Origin: Pseudomonadota bacterium
GTDB taxonomy: Bacteria; Pseudomonadota; Gammaproteobacteria; Steroidobacterales; Steroidobacteraceae
Reading direction: 5' to 3'
DNA length: 48,984 nt
NCBI GenBank assembly: GCA_025355245.1
Contig: JANXZZ010000023.1
Location: 1-48,984, forward strand
Part shown: piece by piece, positions 1-8,372 of the stretch
Position numbering within the stretch: the stretch's first letter is position 1
How the letters are laid out: each line of letters starts with the position of its first letter
Made by a program: the position numbers and the translations under genes
Notes under the pieces: model-generated
What the model was told of the DNA's origin: nothing
Databases searched by the model: none
What the model saw: the letters and a program-made list of their open reading frames with translations, nothing else

Positions 1-831
1 CGGGCCAGTTGCCCACGACTCTAACCCCTGCCGTTGAAGCGCGCATTCTGGAGTGGAGCGGCAAGCGCAAGCCCTCCGATGGTTCGACGCACTGGAGCAC
101 CCCGCAAACTTGCCGAGCAGCTGGGGGTCTCGTACATGATGGTGGCTCGCGTGTGGCGCAAGCACGCCCTGCGACCGCACCGGCTCGAGGGCTACATGGC
201 CTCGAACGATCCGGATTTTGAGACCAAGGCCGCTGAGATCATCGGTCTTTACTTGCATCGGCCCCAGCACGCGGCTGTGTTCTGCGTCGACGAAAAGACT
301 GCGAGCCAAGCCCGTGATCGCAAGGACCCGGTGTTGCCGCTTTCGCCGGGGCGCGCCGAGCGGCACGGCTTTGAGTATTTTCGCCACGGCACGCTGTCCT
401 TGTACGCGGCCTTCAACACCAAGACGGGCGAGGTGCTCGGCAAGACTGCGGCACGGCATACCTCGGCCGAGTTCGTCGCTTTCCTCACCGACATCGTCGC
501 CAACCAATCGCGTGGCAAAGAGATCCGAGTCATCGCGGACAATCTCTCGACACACAAGAGCGCGTTGGTCAAAGACTTCCTGGCGGCGCATCCTAAAGTC
601 CGCCTGCGCGTCACGCCGACCTACGCCTCGTGGCTCAACCAGGTGGAGCTGTGGTTCTCCAAGATCGAGCGCGACGTCATCGCTCGCGGCGTGTTCACCT
701 CGGTAGTCGATCTAAAGAGAAAGCTCATGCGCTACATGCGTCATTACAACAAGGCGCCCAAGACCGTGAAGTGGAAATACGCAGACCCTTCACGCCGCAT
801 CAGTACACAATCGGTTGGTACAGGCCACTAG
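1..831 (+). pseudogene. IS630-family transposase, 5'-truncated by window edge and frameshifted
   Basis: This is a DDE transposase of the IS630/Tc1 type. The main frame (from base 34) shows the catalytic acidic residues in family context: VDEKTA, IADNLSTH and the WLNQVELWF block near the C-terminus. The N-terminal HTH region is split between frames. The frame beginning at base 9 reads ILEWSGKRKPSDGSTHWST, and the frame beginning at 34 takes over with RKLAEQLGVS. Removing one C from the run at 100-103 would restore STRKLAEQLG, so a single-base insertion (or a sequencing error) breaks the gene. The natural stop is at 829-831 and touches tail-to-tail the stop of the next minus-strand gene. The left end of the element lies outside the window, so terminal repeats could not be checked. 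Confidence 0.85.
1..831 (+). mobile_element. Partial IS630-family insertion sequence (right part)
   Basis: The transposase described above marks this element. Only its right side is inside the window. I could not define a right inverted repeat or a TA target duplication without the left end. The right boundary must lie at or shortly after 831. Confidence 0.6.
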
Positions 832-1496
832 TGCGTCGACCAGCTCGCGTCCCGCAAGCCCTCGTCGAGCTCGCCTCCGGGAAAACACTGGGCCGAGAAA
901 TACCGGTCGGGGTCGCCATCGGCGTAGGAGCGGCTCATGTAGATCGTGTAGTAGTAGTCGAGGGCGTTTCTCTTCGCTATCCGCTCCGGGACGCCCAGCA
1001 GCTTCGCGGTGCGAAAGTTCCTCTGCACCGCCTCGCACTCGGTGCGCGCTTCGTTGTATTCGCCGCGGACGTGCATGCTTTCGTGGGTCAGCAGGCCAAG
1101 GCTCGCAAGCTCCTCCCGGTCCGCGCGCTGCGGATGGCGAATGTACGCCATCAGCGTATTGCACCACGGGTACTGGAACGCGATCGCTCCGCTCTGCGGA
1201 TTGGCGTGCCCGATGTTCGTCGAATTCGGGTCGAACATGGTGTCGAGCACGCTATTGCAATGGACGTGCGCTGGCTTCGAATCGGCGAGCTCCGTGGCGA
1301 TCGCCGACATGTGGCGCTGGAACAGCCAAGTGTTGATCGGCTGCCAGATGGAAATCAGCCCGATCGCCGCCAAGACGTAGACATACCCTTTCCAGACACC
1401 CTTCGACAGGGGCATGTCAATGGGTGCCGAAGTTGTCGACCGAAACTCGCGGACGATCAACCAGCCGCACGTCAGTGAAATCAGAATCCAAAACAT
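828..1496 (-). CDS. Membrane protein with HExxH metallopeptidase-like motif
   Basis: This is a 222-residue protein of no family I can name. A hydrophobic segment lies at the N-terminus (residues 1-18) and a second at about 36-60. The rest is predicted to be soluble. Around residue 140 it carries LLTHESMHVRG followed by NEARTECEAVQ. HESMH fits the zinc-metallopeptidase pattern HExxH, and the downstream E/C/Q residues are suggestive of a conserved helix. This makes a membrane-anchored zinc protein plausible, but proteolysis is inference. The start overlaps the end of the upstream broken hydratase reading frame by 16 bases. The stop overlaps the transposase stop, so the C-terminus could have been altered by the insertion. 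Confidence 0.6.
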   Translation of the reverse strand: MFWILISLTCGWLIVREFRSTTSAPIDMPLSKGVWKGYVYVLAAIGLISIWQPINTWLFQRHMSAIATELADSKPAHVHCNSVLDTMFDPNSTNIGHANPQSGAIAFQYPWCNTLMAYIRHPQRADREELASLGLLTHESMHVRGEYNEARTECEAVQRNFRTAKLLGVPERIAKRNALDYYYTIYMSRSYADGDPDRYFSAQCFPGGELDEGLRDASWSTH

Positions 1497-1987
1497 GGGA
1501 ACACCCGCAGGAGCGCTTCGGCTCCCGACTCAAATGCCAGCGACACCGACCCACCGTCGCCATGCTCGAGCGATTGCGTCGCACGGGCTTCGGGATGACC
1601 AGCAATCATAACGTCGAGGGGTCCGTAGCCGTCGCCGCAGCACCACGCGTTCACCGTCGGGATCGTCGGTTTCTGGTACCGGCGAAGCCGGCGCCACCAG
1701 CCGTGGCTTGCGCGCCGTGCGTTGCGGGTCCCGGCAAGATCCTTCGCCTCCGTATCGCGAAAGTATTCCTTCAGGTCCATCCCCGCCGACCAGGCGCTCC
1801 TTTCCCCGGTGAGGACAAACACGCCGACGGCGTCGTCGTGCTCGAGCGTGTCGCGCACTCCCATCATTCGGCGATTCAACTGCGGACTCATCGAATTGCG
1901 CTTCTCGGGCCGGTCGAATTTGACCCACGCGCTTCGGTCCTCGATCGTGGATGGGACCGTAGCGCCTTGAGATCTGGTGGTGCTCAT
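1481..1987 (-). pseudogene. p-Hydroxycinnamoyl-CoA hydratase/lyase, C-terminally truncated
   Basis: Residues 1-120 match the crotonase-fold hydroxycinnamoyl-CoA hydratase/lyase (feruloyl-CoA to vanillin and acetyl-CoA). The family-typical blocks are WVKFDRPEKRNSMSP, the oxyanion-hole region WSAGMDLKEYFR, and WRRLRRYQKPTI. After VNAWCCGDGYGPLDVMIA the similarity ends; the family has a glycine-rich loop and about 150 further residues here, including the C-terminal acid/base region. The remaining 45 codons are unrelated read-through. The start is intact (ATG at 1985-1987). I read this as an inactive remnant of ferulate/coumarate catabolism. No CoA ligase or vanillin dehydrogenase is nearby. Confidence 0.75.
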
Positions 1988-2153
1988 CGTGAGTCCCTGG
2001 TGGCGCGTCTGTCAGAAAACGGGGCCAGAACGGATTCTACGTCGAGGTGCGAGCGTCCGTGTCCGCACAGTAGTGGATTGGAGCGGACGACCGGTTGGTA
2101 GAGGCGCTTCCACGACCGATCGGAACCCGTCAGGCGGTGCTGCCCGGCGCGGT

Positions 2154-2365
2154 CTAGTATCTTGCCGGCGCAGCCAGCCGGACGGGCGAAATCGCGGCGC
2201 CGTAACCGGGGTAATTTCGCCGCTCGACGATCTCGAAGAAAAGGCGCATCGCAAAGAGCGCGGGACTAGATAGAAATACTCCCCGCTGGCATCCCGGTCA
2301 TACAGTATGTTGTTCGTGCGCGTCGTGTCGAGCAGGGCAGCGTCCAGCGCGAACCGTGCACGCAA
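2154..2365 (-). pseudogene. C-terminal remnant of HPPD / 3-dehydroshikimate dehydratase (QuiC-like) protein
   Basis: Reading leftwards from about 2363, one frame gives ALLDTTRTNNILYDRD and SGEYFYL. After a frame change near 2230 it continues FFEIVERRNYPGYGAA and SPVRLAA to a stop at 2154-2156. This is the C-terminal signature of 4-hydroxyphenylpyruvate dioxygenase-fold proteins, where the Glu in FFEI(V/L)xR is an iron ligand. The ILYDRD plus APVRLAA ending is characteristic of the bifunctional sugar-isomerase/HPPD-like proteins that act as 3-dehydroshikimate dehydratases in quinate catabolism. Only about 70 residues remain and they need a frameshift, so it is dead. It abuts the MFS remnant on the other strand. 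Confidence 0.6.
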
Positions 2366-2725
2366 GTCATTATCTTCAGGCTGCTGCTGGCCTCGACGAT
2401 CATTCTTGCCAATGGCCGTGACTCGGAGCTGGCGGTGATCAGCGTCTTCTCGGTTGCATTTTTTGGGCAGGGCTTGGTTGGGCTCGGCTGGGCCGTGATC
2501 GCGGACATCTCGCCGCGGTCGCTGATGGGCGTCACCGGCGGCATGTTCAGTCTTGCCGCAAATCTCGGCGGAATCGTGACTCCCTCGGTCGTTGAGGTGA
2601 TCATCAGCGCGACCGGATCGTTCGCCTGGGCGCTGGCCTTCATCGGCGTTGTTACCGCGATCCGGTCGCTGGCGTATTTGTTCATCCTGAGCGACGTCTT
2701 TCGCACCGAGCTCGATCCGGGTTGA
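2366..2725 (+). pseudogene. C-terminal fragment of an MFS transporter (ACS-type)
   Basis: From about 2366 the frame reads VIIFRLLLASTIILAN, then from 2435 the blocks GQGLVGLGWAVIADISP, GVTGGMFSLAANLGGIVTP and TGSFAWALAFIGVV, with a stop at 2723-2725. These are transmembrane helices of the C-terminal half of an anion:cation symporter-type MFS permease, the group that carries hexuronates, tartrate and aromatic acids. Roughly 120 of about 430 residues survive, and no start or N-terminal half is present. Its position beside the hydratase/lyase and QuiC-like remnants suggests it once imported an aromatic acid; that is inference. Confidence 0.7.
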
Positions 2726-2846
2726 GCGCGGTCAACGCGGTCGACGCGATGATGCGGCGGATCGGGAGTCTCACTGCGCGGAAGTCGGGCTCCGAGCGAG
2801 TTCAGGCGAAATGCCATGTGGCGGTCAGTTCGTTCTAGAATGAGCG

Positions 2847-3692
2847 ATGGCCGAGTACGCCACTTCCGCCGCCGGCATGAACGTTCCCGCGATTGTCTAC
2901 GGGACTGCGTGGAAGAAGGACGACACCGCACGGCTCGTCACGCTCGCGCTCCAGGCGGGATTTCGGGGGATCGACACCGCCTGCCAGCCCAAGCACTACA
3001 ACGAGGCGGGCGTCGGCGCCGGAATCGCGGCGAGCCTCGGCGCGGGGCTCTCTCGCACCGACATCTACCTGCAAACCAAGTTCACGTCGGTGTCCGGGCA
3101 CGATCCGGCGCGGATTCCGTACGACCCCGCCGCGCCACTGCGCGGGCAGGTGGCCCAATCCTTCGCCACTTCGCTTGGCAACCTGCAGACATCCTACGTC
3201 GATTGTCTTGTCGTCCATTCGCCACTCCCGACGGCCGCCCAGACCTTGGAAGTGTGGCGCGCGATCGAGTCGATCATCGATGTCGGCGGGATCCGGCAAG
3301 CCGGCGTCAGCAACTGCTATGTGCTTTCGACCCTGCAAGCTCTTTACCGAGAGGCTCGCGTGAAACCGGCGGTCGTCCAGAACCGCTTCTACGCCGAGAC
3401 CGGCTACGACCGCGATATCCGCGCTTACTGCCGCGATCACGGCATCGTCTACCAGTGCTTCTGGACGCTCACCGCTAACCCCGAACCGCTGGCGGACCCC
3501 GCAATCACGGAGCTGGCGTCGAGCTATCGACGGACTCCCGCGCAAATCCTGTTTCGCTACCTGACCCAGGTCGGCGTCGTTCCGCTGACCGGAACTCGAT
3601 CGGGCGCGCACATGCGCGAGGATCTCGCGATTTTCGAGTTTGAGCTCACCGAGCCGGAGCGGGACGCGGTCACAGTGCTGTTCGCGGGTTGA
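2847..3692 (+). CDS. Aldo/keto reductase
   Basis: This is a 281-residue NAD(P)H-dependent oxidoreductase with the (beta/alpha)8 fold. The full catalytic tetrad is visible: D43 and Y51 in GIDTACQPKHYNE, K78 in LQTKF, and H124 in VVHSPLP. The cofactor-binding C-terminal part is present (PLTGTRSGAHMREDL). The length is that of a complete small AKR. The substrate cannot be inferred. The start is ATG at 2847, with only a weak upstream purine stretch. It stands alone between pseudogene remnants and shows no frame damage, so it is probably still functional. Confidence 0.9.
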   Translation: MAEYATSAAGMNVPAIVYGTAWKKDDTARLVTLALQAGFRGIDTACQPKHYNEAGVGAGIAASLGAGLSRTDIYLQTKFTSVSGHDPARIPYDPAAPLRGQVAQSFATSLGNLQTSYVDCLVVHSPLPTAAQTLEVWRAIESIIDVGGIRQAGVSNCYVLSTLQALYREARVKPAVVQNRFYAETGYDRDIRAYCRDHGIVYQCFWTLTANPEPLADPAITELASSYRRTPAQILFRYLTQVGVVPLTGTRSGAHMREDLAIFEFELTEPERDAVTVLFAG

Positions 3693-3784
3693 GGCGCATC
3701 CTTTCGCCGAGCGCGGCTCGGGAGTTCGGGATGGAATCTCGTTCGCCGGTCGGGCGCCGCTCCGACCCAAAGTTGACTATAGAG

Positions 3785-4092
3785 TCAGGCCCGGCGGTTT
3801 AGTTGCTCCTCCAGTACTGCAATCGCGGCGGCAGCCAGCGCCGCTTCGCTGAGCGTGGCTGCGTAGAGTGCCGCTCCCGCCGGCGGCCGCGGGCGGGGCT
3901 CCACGAGACTGTACGCGGTGCGCGCGCCGCTAGCGCGGAGAGCAACGGCGCCAGGATCAGGTCGTTGCCGTCAAACAGACCGCCCGAATAGGACGGCAGA
4001 CGCTCCGCGGCCGGCGGCACTTTGAGTTGCTGCCGCGCCGCAAAGGCTATCTCCGTCAGTTCGTGCGCGGCTCTGATCGGGCGCTCGCCGAA
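3785..4092 (-). pseudogene. C-terminal remnant of BadF/BadG/BcrA-type (N-acetylglucosamine kinase-like) ATPase
   Basis: Leftwards from about 4092 one frame reads IRAAHELTEIAFAARQQL and then SGGLFDGNDLILAPLLSAL. After a frame change near 3930 it continues as YSLVEPRPRPPAGAALYAA and ends LEEQLNRRA at a stop at 3785-3787. The SGGLF-type turn, followed by a helix and a proline-glycine-alanine-rich tail, is typical of the C-terminal half of ASKHA-fold kinases of the BcrAD_BadFG family, which includes N-acetylglucosamine kinases. The ATP-binding N-terminal half is absent and the frame is broken, so this is a relic. The family call rests on pattern recognition only. Confidence 0.5.
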
Positions 4093-4317
4093 ATCCGCGC
4101 GGACTGGCTCCGGGACTGGGAAATTCTGGTGACGTCCGACGCGATGCATTCGACCGATTTCGCTGGCCCGCTTCGCGGCCGGAATCTGCCGGCTGAGGTC
4201 GTCGACGAGCTTTACCGCCGCAATGCGAAGGCGCTGTTCGCGCTCGCCTGGAGTATTGGCCCGCGGCGCGCGGGAAACTCGGTGCTTCCGCGCTCGAGTG
4301 CGATCCGCGGATCCTGA
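4027..4317 (+). pseudogene. Possible C-terminal fragment of a TIM-barrel amidohydrolase
   Basis: Between about 4090 and 4240 this frame reads ADWLRDWEILVTSDAMHS, then DFAGPLRGRNLPAEVV and ELYRRNAKALF. The pattern 'strand + SDAMH + ... + LYxxNAxxLF' resembles the last barrel strand and C-terminal helix of metal-dependent amidohydrolases. After ALF the frame becomes unconvincing. A different frame continues KLGASALECDPRILIGGPDL, which I do not recognise. The match begins where the kinase remnant on the other strand ends, near 4090. The family assignment is uncertain. Confidence 0.35.
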
Positions 4318-4383
4318 TCGGGGGACCGGATTTGCACGAGGTCTTTCGGCCCGGACGAGGCGAGCTCGAAATGTCCCTCGACG

Positions 4384-4953
4384 CTACGGGCGGATTTCGA
4401 CCGGAATCTTTCCGCGAACGAGCGTCCAGACCTCAAGAAGGTTCTCGTTCGACAGGGCGATGCAGCCGTTGGTCCAGTCCTGGGTCTGGTAGTACGACAA
4501 CGGCTTCTGCATTACGTTTGGAAGTCCGTGGATCATGATGTCCTGACCGGCCGATACGTGCCGCTCGGCCGCTTGTTTGCGGTCGTCGGCGTTGGGGTAG
4601 GACACGTGTAGCGCTCGGAAATAGCGGCTGTTGGGCTGGCGGGCGTCGATCACGTAGTGCCCTTCCGGCGTTCTGAAGTCGAATTCCTGGCGCTTTGGTC
4701 CGACGGGGCTGAGGCCCAGCGCGACTGCATAGCTGCGCAGCGGTTGACCGTCGCGCATAAGGTAGAGCCGATGCTCCGACTTGACGACCAGTATCGAGTC
4801 GGCGGTCGGCGTCGAGGGCGCAGTGGAGGCGTCCCCGGGCGCCTCCTGCGCGCTGAGGGCTGGCGACAACGCAAGTGCCAGAATCATAGCGAGCGCACGC
4901 GCGGCGGCGGCGAGGCCGGGTCCGTGATGCGTCAGGTAAGGAGTGGCGGTCAT
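4384..4953 (-). CDS. Periplasmic L,D-transpeptidase (YkuD domain)
   Basis: It is predicted to make or edit 3-3 or lipoprotein cross-links in peptidoglycan. From the ATG at 4953 the protein has 189 residues, with a signal peptide ending near ALSPALSAQ. The YkuD domain follows: ILVVKSEHRLYLMRDGQ, a typical FDFRTPEGHYVI strand, IMIHGLP, and the catalytic block DWTNGCIALSN with the nucleophilic Cys and the upstream His. A GTG 42 bases further upstream (4995) is an alternative start, but it would place charged residues before the signal sequence. No strong ribosome-binding site marks either. The gene stands alone, convergent with the degraded plus-strand stretch to its left. Confidence 0.85.
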   Translation of the reverse strand: MTATPYLTHHGPGLAAAARALAMILALALSPALSAQEAPGDASTAPSTPTADSILVVKSEHRLYLMRDGQPLRSYAVALGLSPVGPKRQEFDFRTPEGHYVIDARQPNSRYFRALHVSYPNADDRKQAAERHVSAGQDIMIHGLPNVMQKPLSYYQTQDWTNGCIALSNENLLEVWTLVRGKIPVEIRP

Positions 4954-4995
4954 GGCAACCAGATCCAGACGGGGCCCTACTGCCTTTATAAGCAC

Positions 4996-5459
4996 GAGCC
5001 TGCTGGACCACCCGGTATGTGCGCACAGAATGCGGCCCTACTAGTCTCAAATGGCTGCTCGACGGGCAGGGCCTGGGTCCCGCCATGATTATGTTCGAGA
5101 CCTCTGTCACAAGGTGCGACGGCGCGCGAGCGGAGGGGCGCCTGCTCGCGCCGCAACTCGAAGCCGTGCGGATGTAGTAGCAGTCGGTGGATGATCCTTG
5201 CAGCGGCCTCGACTCGACGCCCAAGGCCGAGGCCGCCGGGCTCAATGCAATTGCGCTCGGTCATGGGCAGCGCCTGCACCGCTGCGCCTGCCGGGAGCAG
5301 ATTCGAGGCCGCCACCAGCGAGGAAGCGAAAGCTCGAATGCTTTCGGGCGCAGAGGCGCGCGACGCACAGCGCGAGAAGGATGCGCTGCGCGCCGCAGAC
5401 ACCGCACCGGGTGCCCGCGGATGTTCGCAAGAGCCGCTTGAGGCTCGCGAGCAGGGTTC
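4996..5459. other. Degraded stretch without a recognisable gene
   Basis: Several overlapping open frames exist on both strands, but they have the arginine/alanine/proline composition of chance frames in GC-rich DNA. I find no family motif, signal peptide or convincing start here. It lies between the L,D-transpeptidase and a TPR-protein remnant and may be the decayed front part of that gene. Confidence 0.4.
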
Positions 5460-5690
5460 AGCTTTCCGGAGGCTTACACGACGAGCGACGGCCTCGCGGT
5501 CGTGCCTGCCCGACTCGGGGCCAAGGGAAAAGCCTGCGAACTGCTGGAGCGCGCTTACGCGAAACGTCAGGGTGCTATGACTGAACTGGCGGGCGAGCCC
5601 CGCGTTCGACGACCTGCGATCGGAAGAGCGCTGCGGCGTCGTGCTGCGCACCGCAGGGCTTGCGCGCTGAACCACGCGAAGCACTCAGGC
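5460..5690 (+). pseudogene. C-terminal remnant of a TPR-containing regulator/cyclase-type protein
   Basis: One frame reads VPARLGAKGKACELLERAYAKRQG. A shift of frame just after it gives SPAFDDLRSEERCG and LRTAGL. The order 'LG.kd.A...LerAy..R.g' followed by 'P.fd.LRsd.Rf..ll...gL' is the usual tail of CadC-like winged-helix/TPR proteins and related adenylate-cyclase-linked TPR proteins. Only this tail is visible, in two frames. I therefore call it a relic with limited confidence. Confidence 0.4.
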
Positions 5691-5766
5691 GTCTGGGTCG
5701 GCGCGACTGCGACGCCCGGTTCGCGCGTACCGGTAGTCCGAAAACCTCGTGCACCGGAATGCGTTG

Positions 5767-7092
5767 CTAGCGGGGAGCGGGTTCCGCCGCCGGAGGCATG
5801 AGCTCGCGAAGCGCGATGACTTCTGCCGAGATGGCGGCCTTCATCGTCGGTCCGCGATCGGGGGCGAACAGCGCGGAGTGAAGTGACGGAAGCGTTTCGC
5901 CTCCCTTCAGCGCCGCCTCGTACTTTAACTGCTCCACCGCACCGATACGAAGCATGAGGGTAGGTACGCCTGCGTGTTGATATTGGGAGAAGTCCTCGCT
6001 CGCCATCTCGGGCGGTATATCCACGACCCGCAGCGCTCCGAGTTCGCGCAGCAGCGCGGTCGAGACGCGTTGGGTCAGCGCCGGTTCGTTGACCAAGGCG
6101 TATCCCACGGATGAAATTTCTATTAGAGGCTCCCGGGGCGCGCCGCCGGCCACTGCCTCGGCCTTGGTGATGCGATCGATGGAACTGAGCAGATGCTTGC
6201 GGACGTCTTCGCTCAGCGAGCGGACCGAGAGCTCGAGGACCACCTCGCCTGGAATGATGTTGGCCTTGGTGCCGCCGTGGATGGAACCGACCGTCACAAC
6301 GGCCGGATCGAAAGGAGACATTTCCCGGGAGACAATGGTCTGCAGCGCCAGCACCGTGCGCGAGGCAATCACAATGGGATCCACCGTCGACTCGGGTCGC
6401 GCACCGTGGCCGCCCCGACCAAAGATCGTGATCTTCACGGTGTTGATGTGGCTAAGGATCGGCCCAGCGTGAAAGCCGATGAGGCCGGCCGGATACCGGG
6501 CGTCGTCGTGTACGGCCAGCGCGTAGGCGGGGCGCGGAAAGCGCGTGAACAGACCGTCCGCCAGCATCGCCACAGCGCCGCCCCCACCTTCCTCCGCCGG
6601 CTGGCCGATCAGCATCAGCGTGCCGCGCCAGCGGGCACGGCTGTCCGCCATGATGCGCGCCGTGCCAATCCACGACGCCATATGGAGGTCGTGTCCGCAG
6701 GCGTGCATCACGGCGACATCTGCGCCGTTGTCGTCCTTAGTTCGCACCGTGCTTGCGAACGTCAAGCCCGTTTTCTCCTCGACGGGCAAGGCATCCAATT
6801 CCGTCCGTAGCATCACAACCGGTCCGTCGCCGTTTTTCAGGATGCCGACGACCCCCGTGCCGCCAACGCCGGTCGTGACCGTGTAGCCGAGCGCGCGAAG
6901 TTCTGCTGCTAGCTTGGCGGCGGTCTGCTGCTCGTGGCGCGAAAGCTCCGGATGCCGATGCAGATCGAAGTACAGCGTTTCGGACGCAGGATAGGCGGCA
7001 TCGACTTCGGCCGAGACGGCACTGGCGGGTTCGGCTTGGCTGCGGGTGGCGACCAGAAGCAACGCAAGAAGCGCGCGCGATATTGGTTTCAT
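5767..7092 (-). CDS. Secreted M20-family amidohydrolase/carboxypeptidase
   Basis: This is a 441-residue member of the M20D (hippurate hydrolase/IAA-amino-acid hydrolase-like) family, which cleaves N-acyl amino acids or amide-linked substrates. A short signal peptide (about residues 1-20, ending SQA) suggests the periplasm. The metal-binding elements are visible: MHACGHDLH, the Glu pair in GQPAEEGGGGA, a His in AVHDD, and the C-terminal SLHSALFAPD. The dimerisation (lid) domain is intact, with IFGRGGHGARPEST. The length is complete for the family and there is no frame damage. The gene lies downstream of the degraded gluconate cluster on the same strand, about 30 bases from the gluconolactonase remnant, with no visible functional link. 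Confidence 0.9.
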   Translation of the reverse strand: MKPISRALLALLLVATRSQAEPASAVSAEVDAAYPASETLYFDLHRHPELSRHEQQTAAKLAAELRALGYTVTTGVGGTGVVGILKNGDGPVVMLRTELDALPVEEKTGLTFASTVRTKDDNGADVAVMHACGHDLHMASWIGTARIMADSRARWRGTLMLIGQPAEEGGGGAVAMLADGLFTRFPRPAYALAVHDDARYPAGLIGFHAGPILSHINTVKITIFGRGGHGARPESTVDPIVIASRTVLALQTIVSREMSPFDPAVVTVGSIHGGTKANIIPGEVVLELSVRSLSEDVRKHLLSSIDRITKAEAVAGGAPREPLIEISSVGYALVNEPALTQRVSTALLRELGALRVVDIPPEMASEDFSQYQHAGVPTLMLRIGAVEQLKYEAALKGGETLPSLHSALFAPDRGPTMKAAISAEVIALRELMPPAAEPAPR

Positions 7093-7122
7093 GTCTCAAT
7101 TTAACCCAAAGCTACGGTGGCA

Positions 7123-7297
7123 TCACGGCGATTGAGCGCCGACGTTGTTCAGGCACATCGAATAGACCGAGGTACTCGCGAAGATGAACAGCCGGTTCTT
7201 CTTTGGCCCGCCGAATGTCAGGTTGGCAACGGTTTCGGCAGATGAATCTTGCCGATGAGTTCGCCGTCGGGGCGTAGCAACGGACGCCGTCCGCGGC
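7123..7297 (-). pseudogene. C-terminal remnant of SMP-30/gluconolactonase
   Basis: Three frames must be joined to read DGVRCYAP, then DGELIGKIHLP, then ETVANLTFGGPKKNRLF and ASTSVYSMCLNNVGAQ. This is the C-terminal blade of gluconolactonase/SMP-30 proteins, where (E)TxxNLTFGGP is nearly invariant. About 55 of roughly 300 residues survive with two frameshifts. It sits directly after the broken gluconate permease and close to gluconokinase, so lactone hydrolysis, import and phosphorylation once formed a gluconate pathway cluster. Confidence 0.65.
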
Positions 7298-7301
7298 GGG
7301 G

Positions 7302-7818
7302 TCACCCCAGGCGGTAGCTGCGCCACACGTTGCCGCCTACGTCGGTGCGTGCGGCATCGGGAGTGCGTGGTTTCAAGTCCGCGAAGACCCGGCGATTCGT
7401 CAGCGGCGCGCCATTCAGCACGACAAACACCAGCGGTACCAGCGGCACGAAGCCGACTTCGAAGAAGAGGTGGGATTCCGACCACACAGGCCGCGCAGAG
7501 TATCGCCCAGTGGACGCTAATCGCGCCGAAGCGGTCCACCAACGTGAGCGCGATGCGCTCCGCACCGGCCGGGGCGGTCAGCATCCGACCCAGCATCGCG
7601 CCCAAACCCAGGACTTCCGTCACGAATCCGAGAGCATGGCCGACACCCTGCTGCAAAGCACTCAGCAACGGGCCCGCAGCGATCCCGGCCAGGAGCCCGA
7701 GAAATACGGCAGCCAGCAGCAACGCGAGGAACGCGTGGATCCTCGGCATGGACACGAGCACGACCAGCAGTGCGACCGCCGCCGCGGCATTCGCCAGCAG
7801 CTGCGCGTCGTGGGTCAT
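7302..7818 (-). pseudogene. Gluconate permease (GntP family), frameshifted and truncated
   Basis: The start ATG (7816-7818) overlaps the gluconokinase stop as ATGA, so translation was coupled. The first frame gives GntP N-terminal helices: LLVVLVSMPRIHAFLALLLA, GVGHALGFVTEVLGLGAML and GAERIALTLVDRFG. Near 7475 the frame changes, and the adjacent frame continues LFFEVGFVPLVPLVFVVL, the conserved second part of this region. The remaining reading frame ends at 7302 after about 175 residues in total; the family has about 440. Both a frameshift and a large 3' deletion are therefore present, and gluconokinase has lost its cognate transporter here. Confidence 0.8.
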
Positions 7819-8342
7819 CGCTGCGCGAGCCAGTCGCCGATGGCATCCAGCAGCTCCTCGACTGGTCGGCACCCGTCCAGCACCACCGTGCAAGGCTCTT
7901 CGATGGGCCGCTCCCAGATCGCAAACTGGCTCGCGACCAGTGCTGGCGGCATGTAGTGTCCGGCTCGACGGCCGACGCGCTCCAGTGCTACGGAGTAAGG
8001 AACCTCGAGCATGACAAGGCTCAGGCCGGGAATGCCCTGGCGCAGGCGGTCGCGGTAGCTGCGCTTGAGCGAGGAGCAGGTAAGTACCGGTGCCGCGGTC
8101 CCGCGATGTCGCTGCGCTTCCGCCACCAGTCGATCGAGCCACCCGGTCCGGTCGACGTCCTCGAGCGCGATCCCCGCGCGCATCTTCGCGACGCTTTCGG
8201 CCGAGTGAAACAGGTCGCCCTCGATGAGGCCCGCCGCGAAGCGCTGCGCCCAGCCCTCGGCGACCGTGCTCTTGCCGCTGCCGCTGACACCGGCGACCAG
8301 CAACGGATACCGTTTTGGGCTCTGCATGGGACGCGAATTCAC
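7815..8342 (-). CDS. gntK: Gluconokinase
   Basis: This is a thermoresistant-type gluconokinase that phosphorylates D-gluconate to 6-phosphogluconate for the Entner-Doudoroff/pentose phosphate routes. At 175 residues it is full length. The P-loop GVSGSGKST lies at about residues 18-26, followed by EGDLFHSAESVAKM (substrate region), LTCSSLKRSYRD (family signature) and the GHYMPPALVASQF block. The frame is intact. An in-frame ATG at codon 6 (8325-8327) is an alternative start. Its stop overlaps the start of the broken gntP, and gluconolactonase beyond it is also broken, so this kinase may be a survivor in a dying cluster. Confidence 0.93.
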   Translation of the reverse strand: MNSRPMQSPKRYPLLVAGVSGSGKSTVAEGWAQRFAAGLIEGDLFHSAESVAKMRAGIALEDVDRTGWLDRLVAEAQRHRGTAAPVLTCSSLKRSYRDRLRQGIPGLSLVMLEVPYSVALERVGRRAGHYMPPALVASQFAIWERPIEEPCTVVLDGCRPVEELLDAIGDWLAQR

Positions 8343-8372
8343 CGGAGTAGCGCGCGACCGCGAGGGCCCATG

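Noticed and set aside
4986-5684. A 232-codon minus-strand frame
   Set aside because: Its composition is chance-like, and the plus strand carries a recognisable TPR-protein tail near its end.
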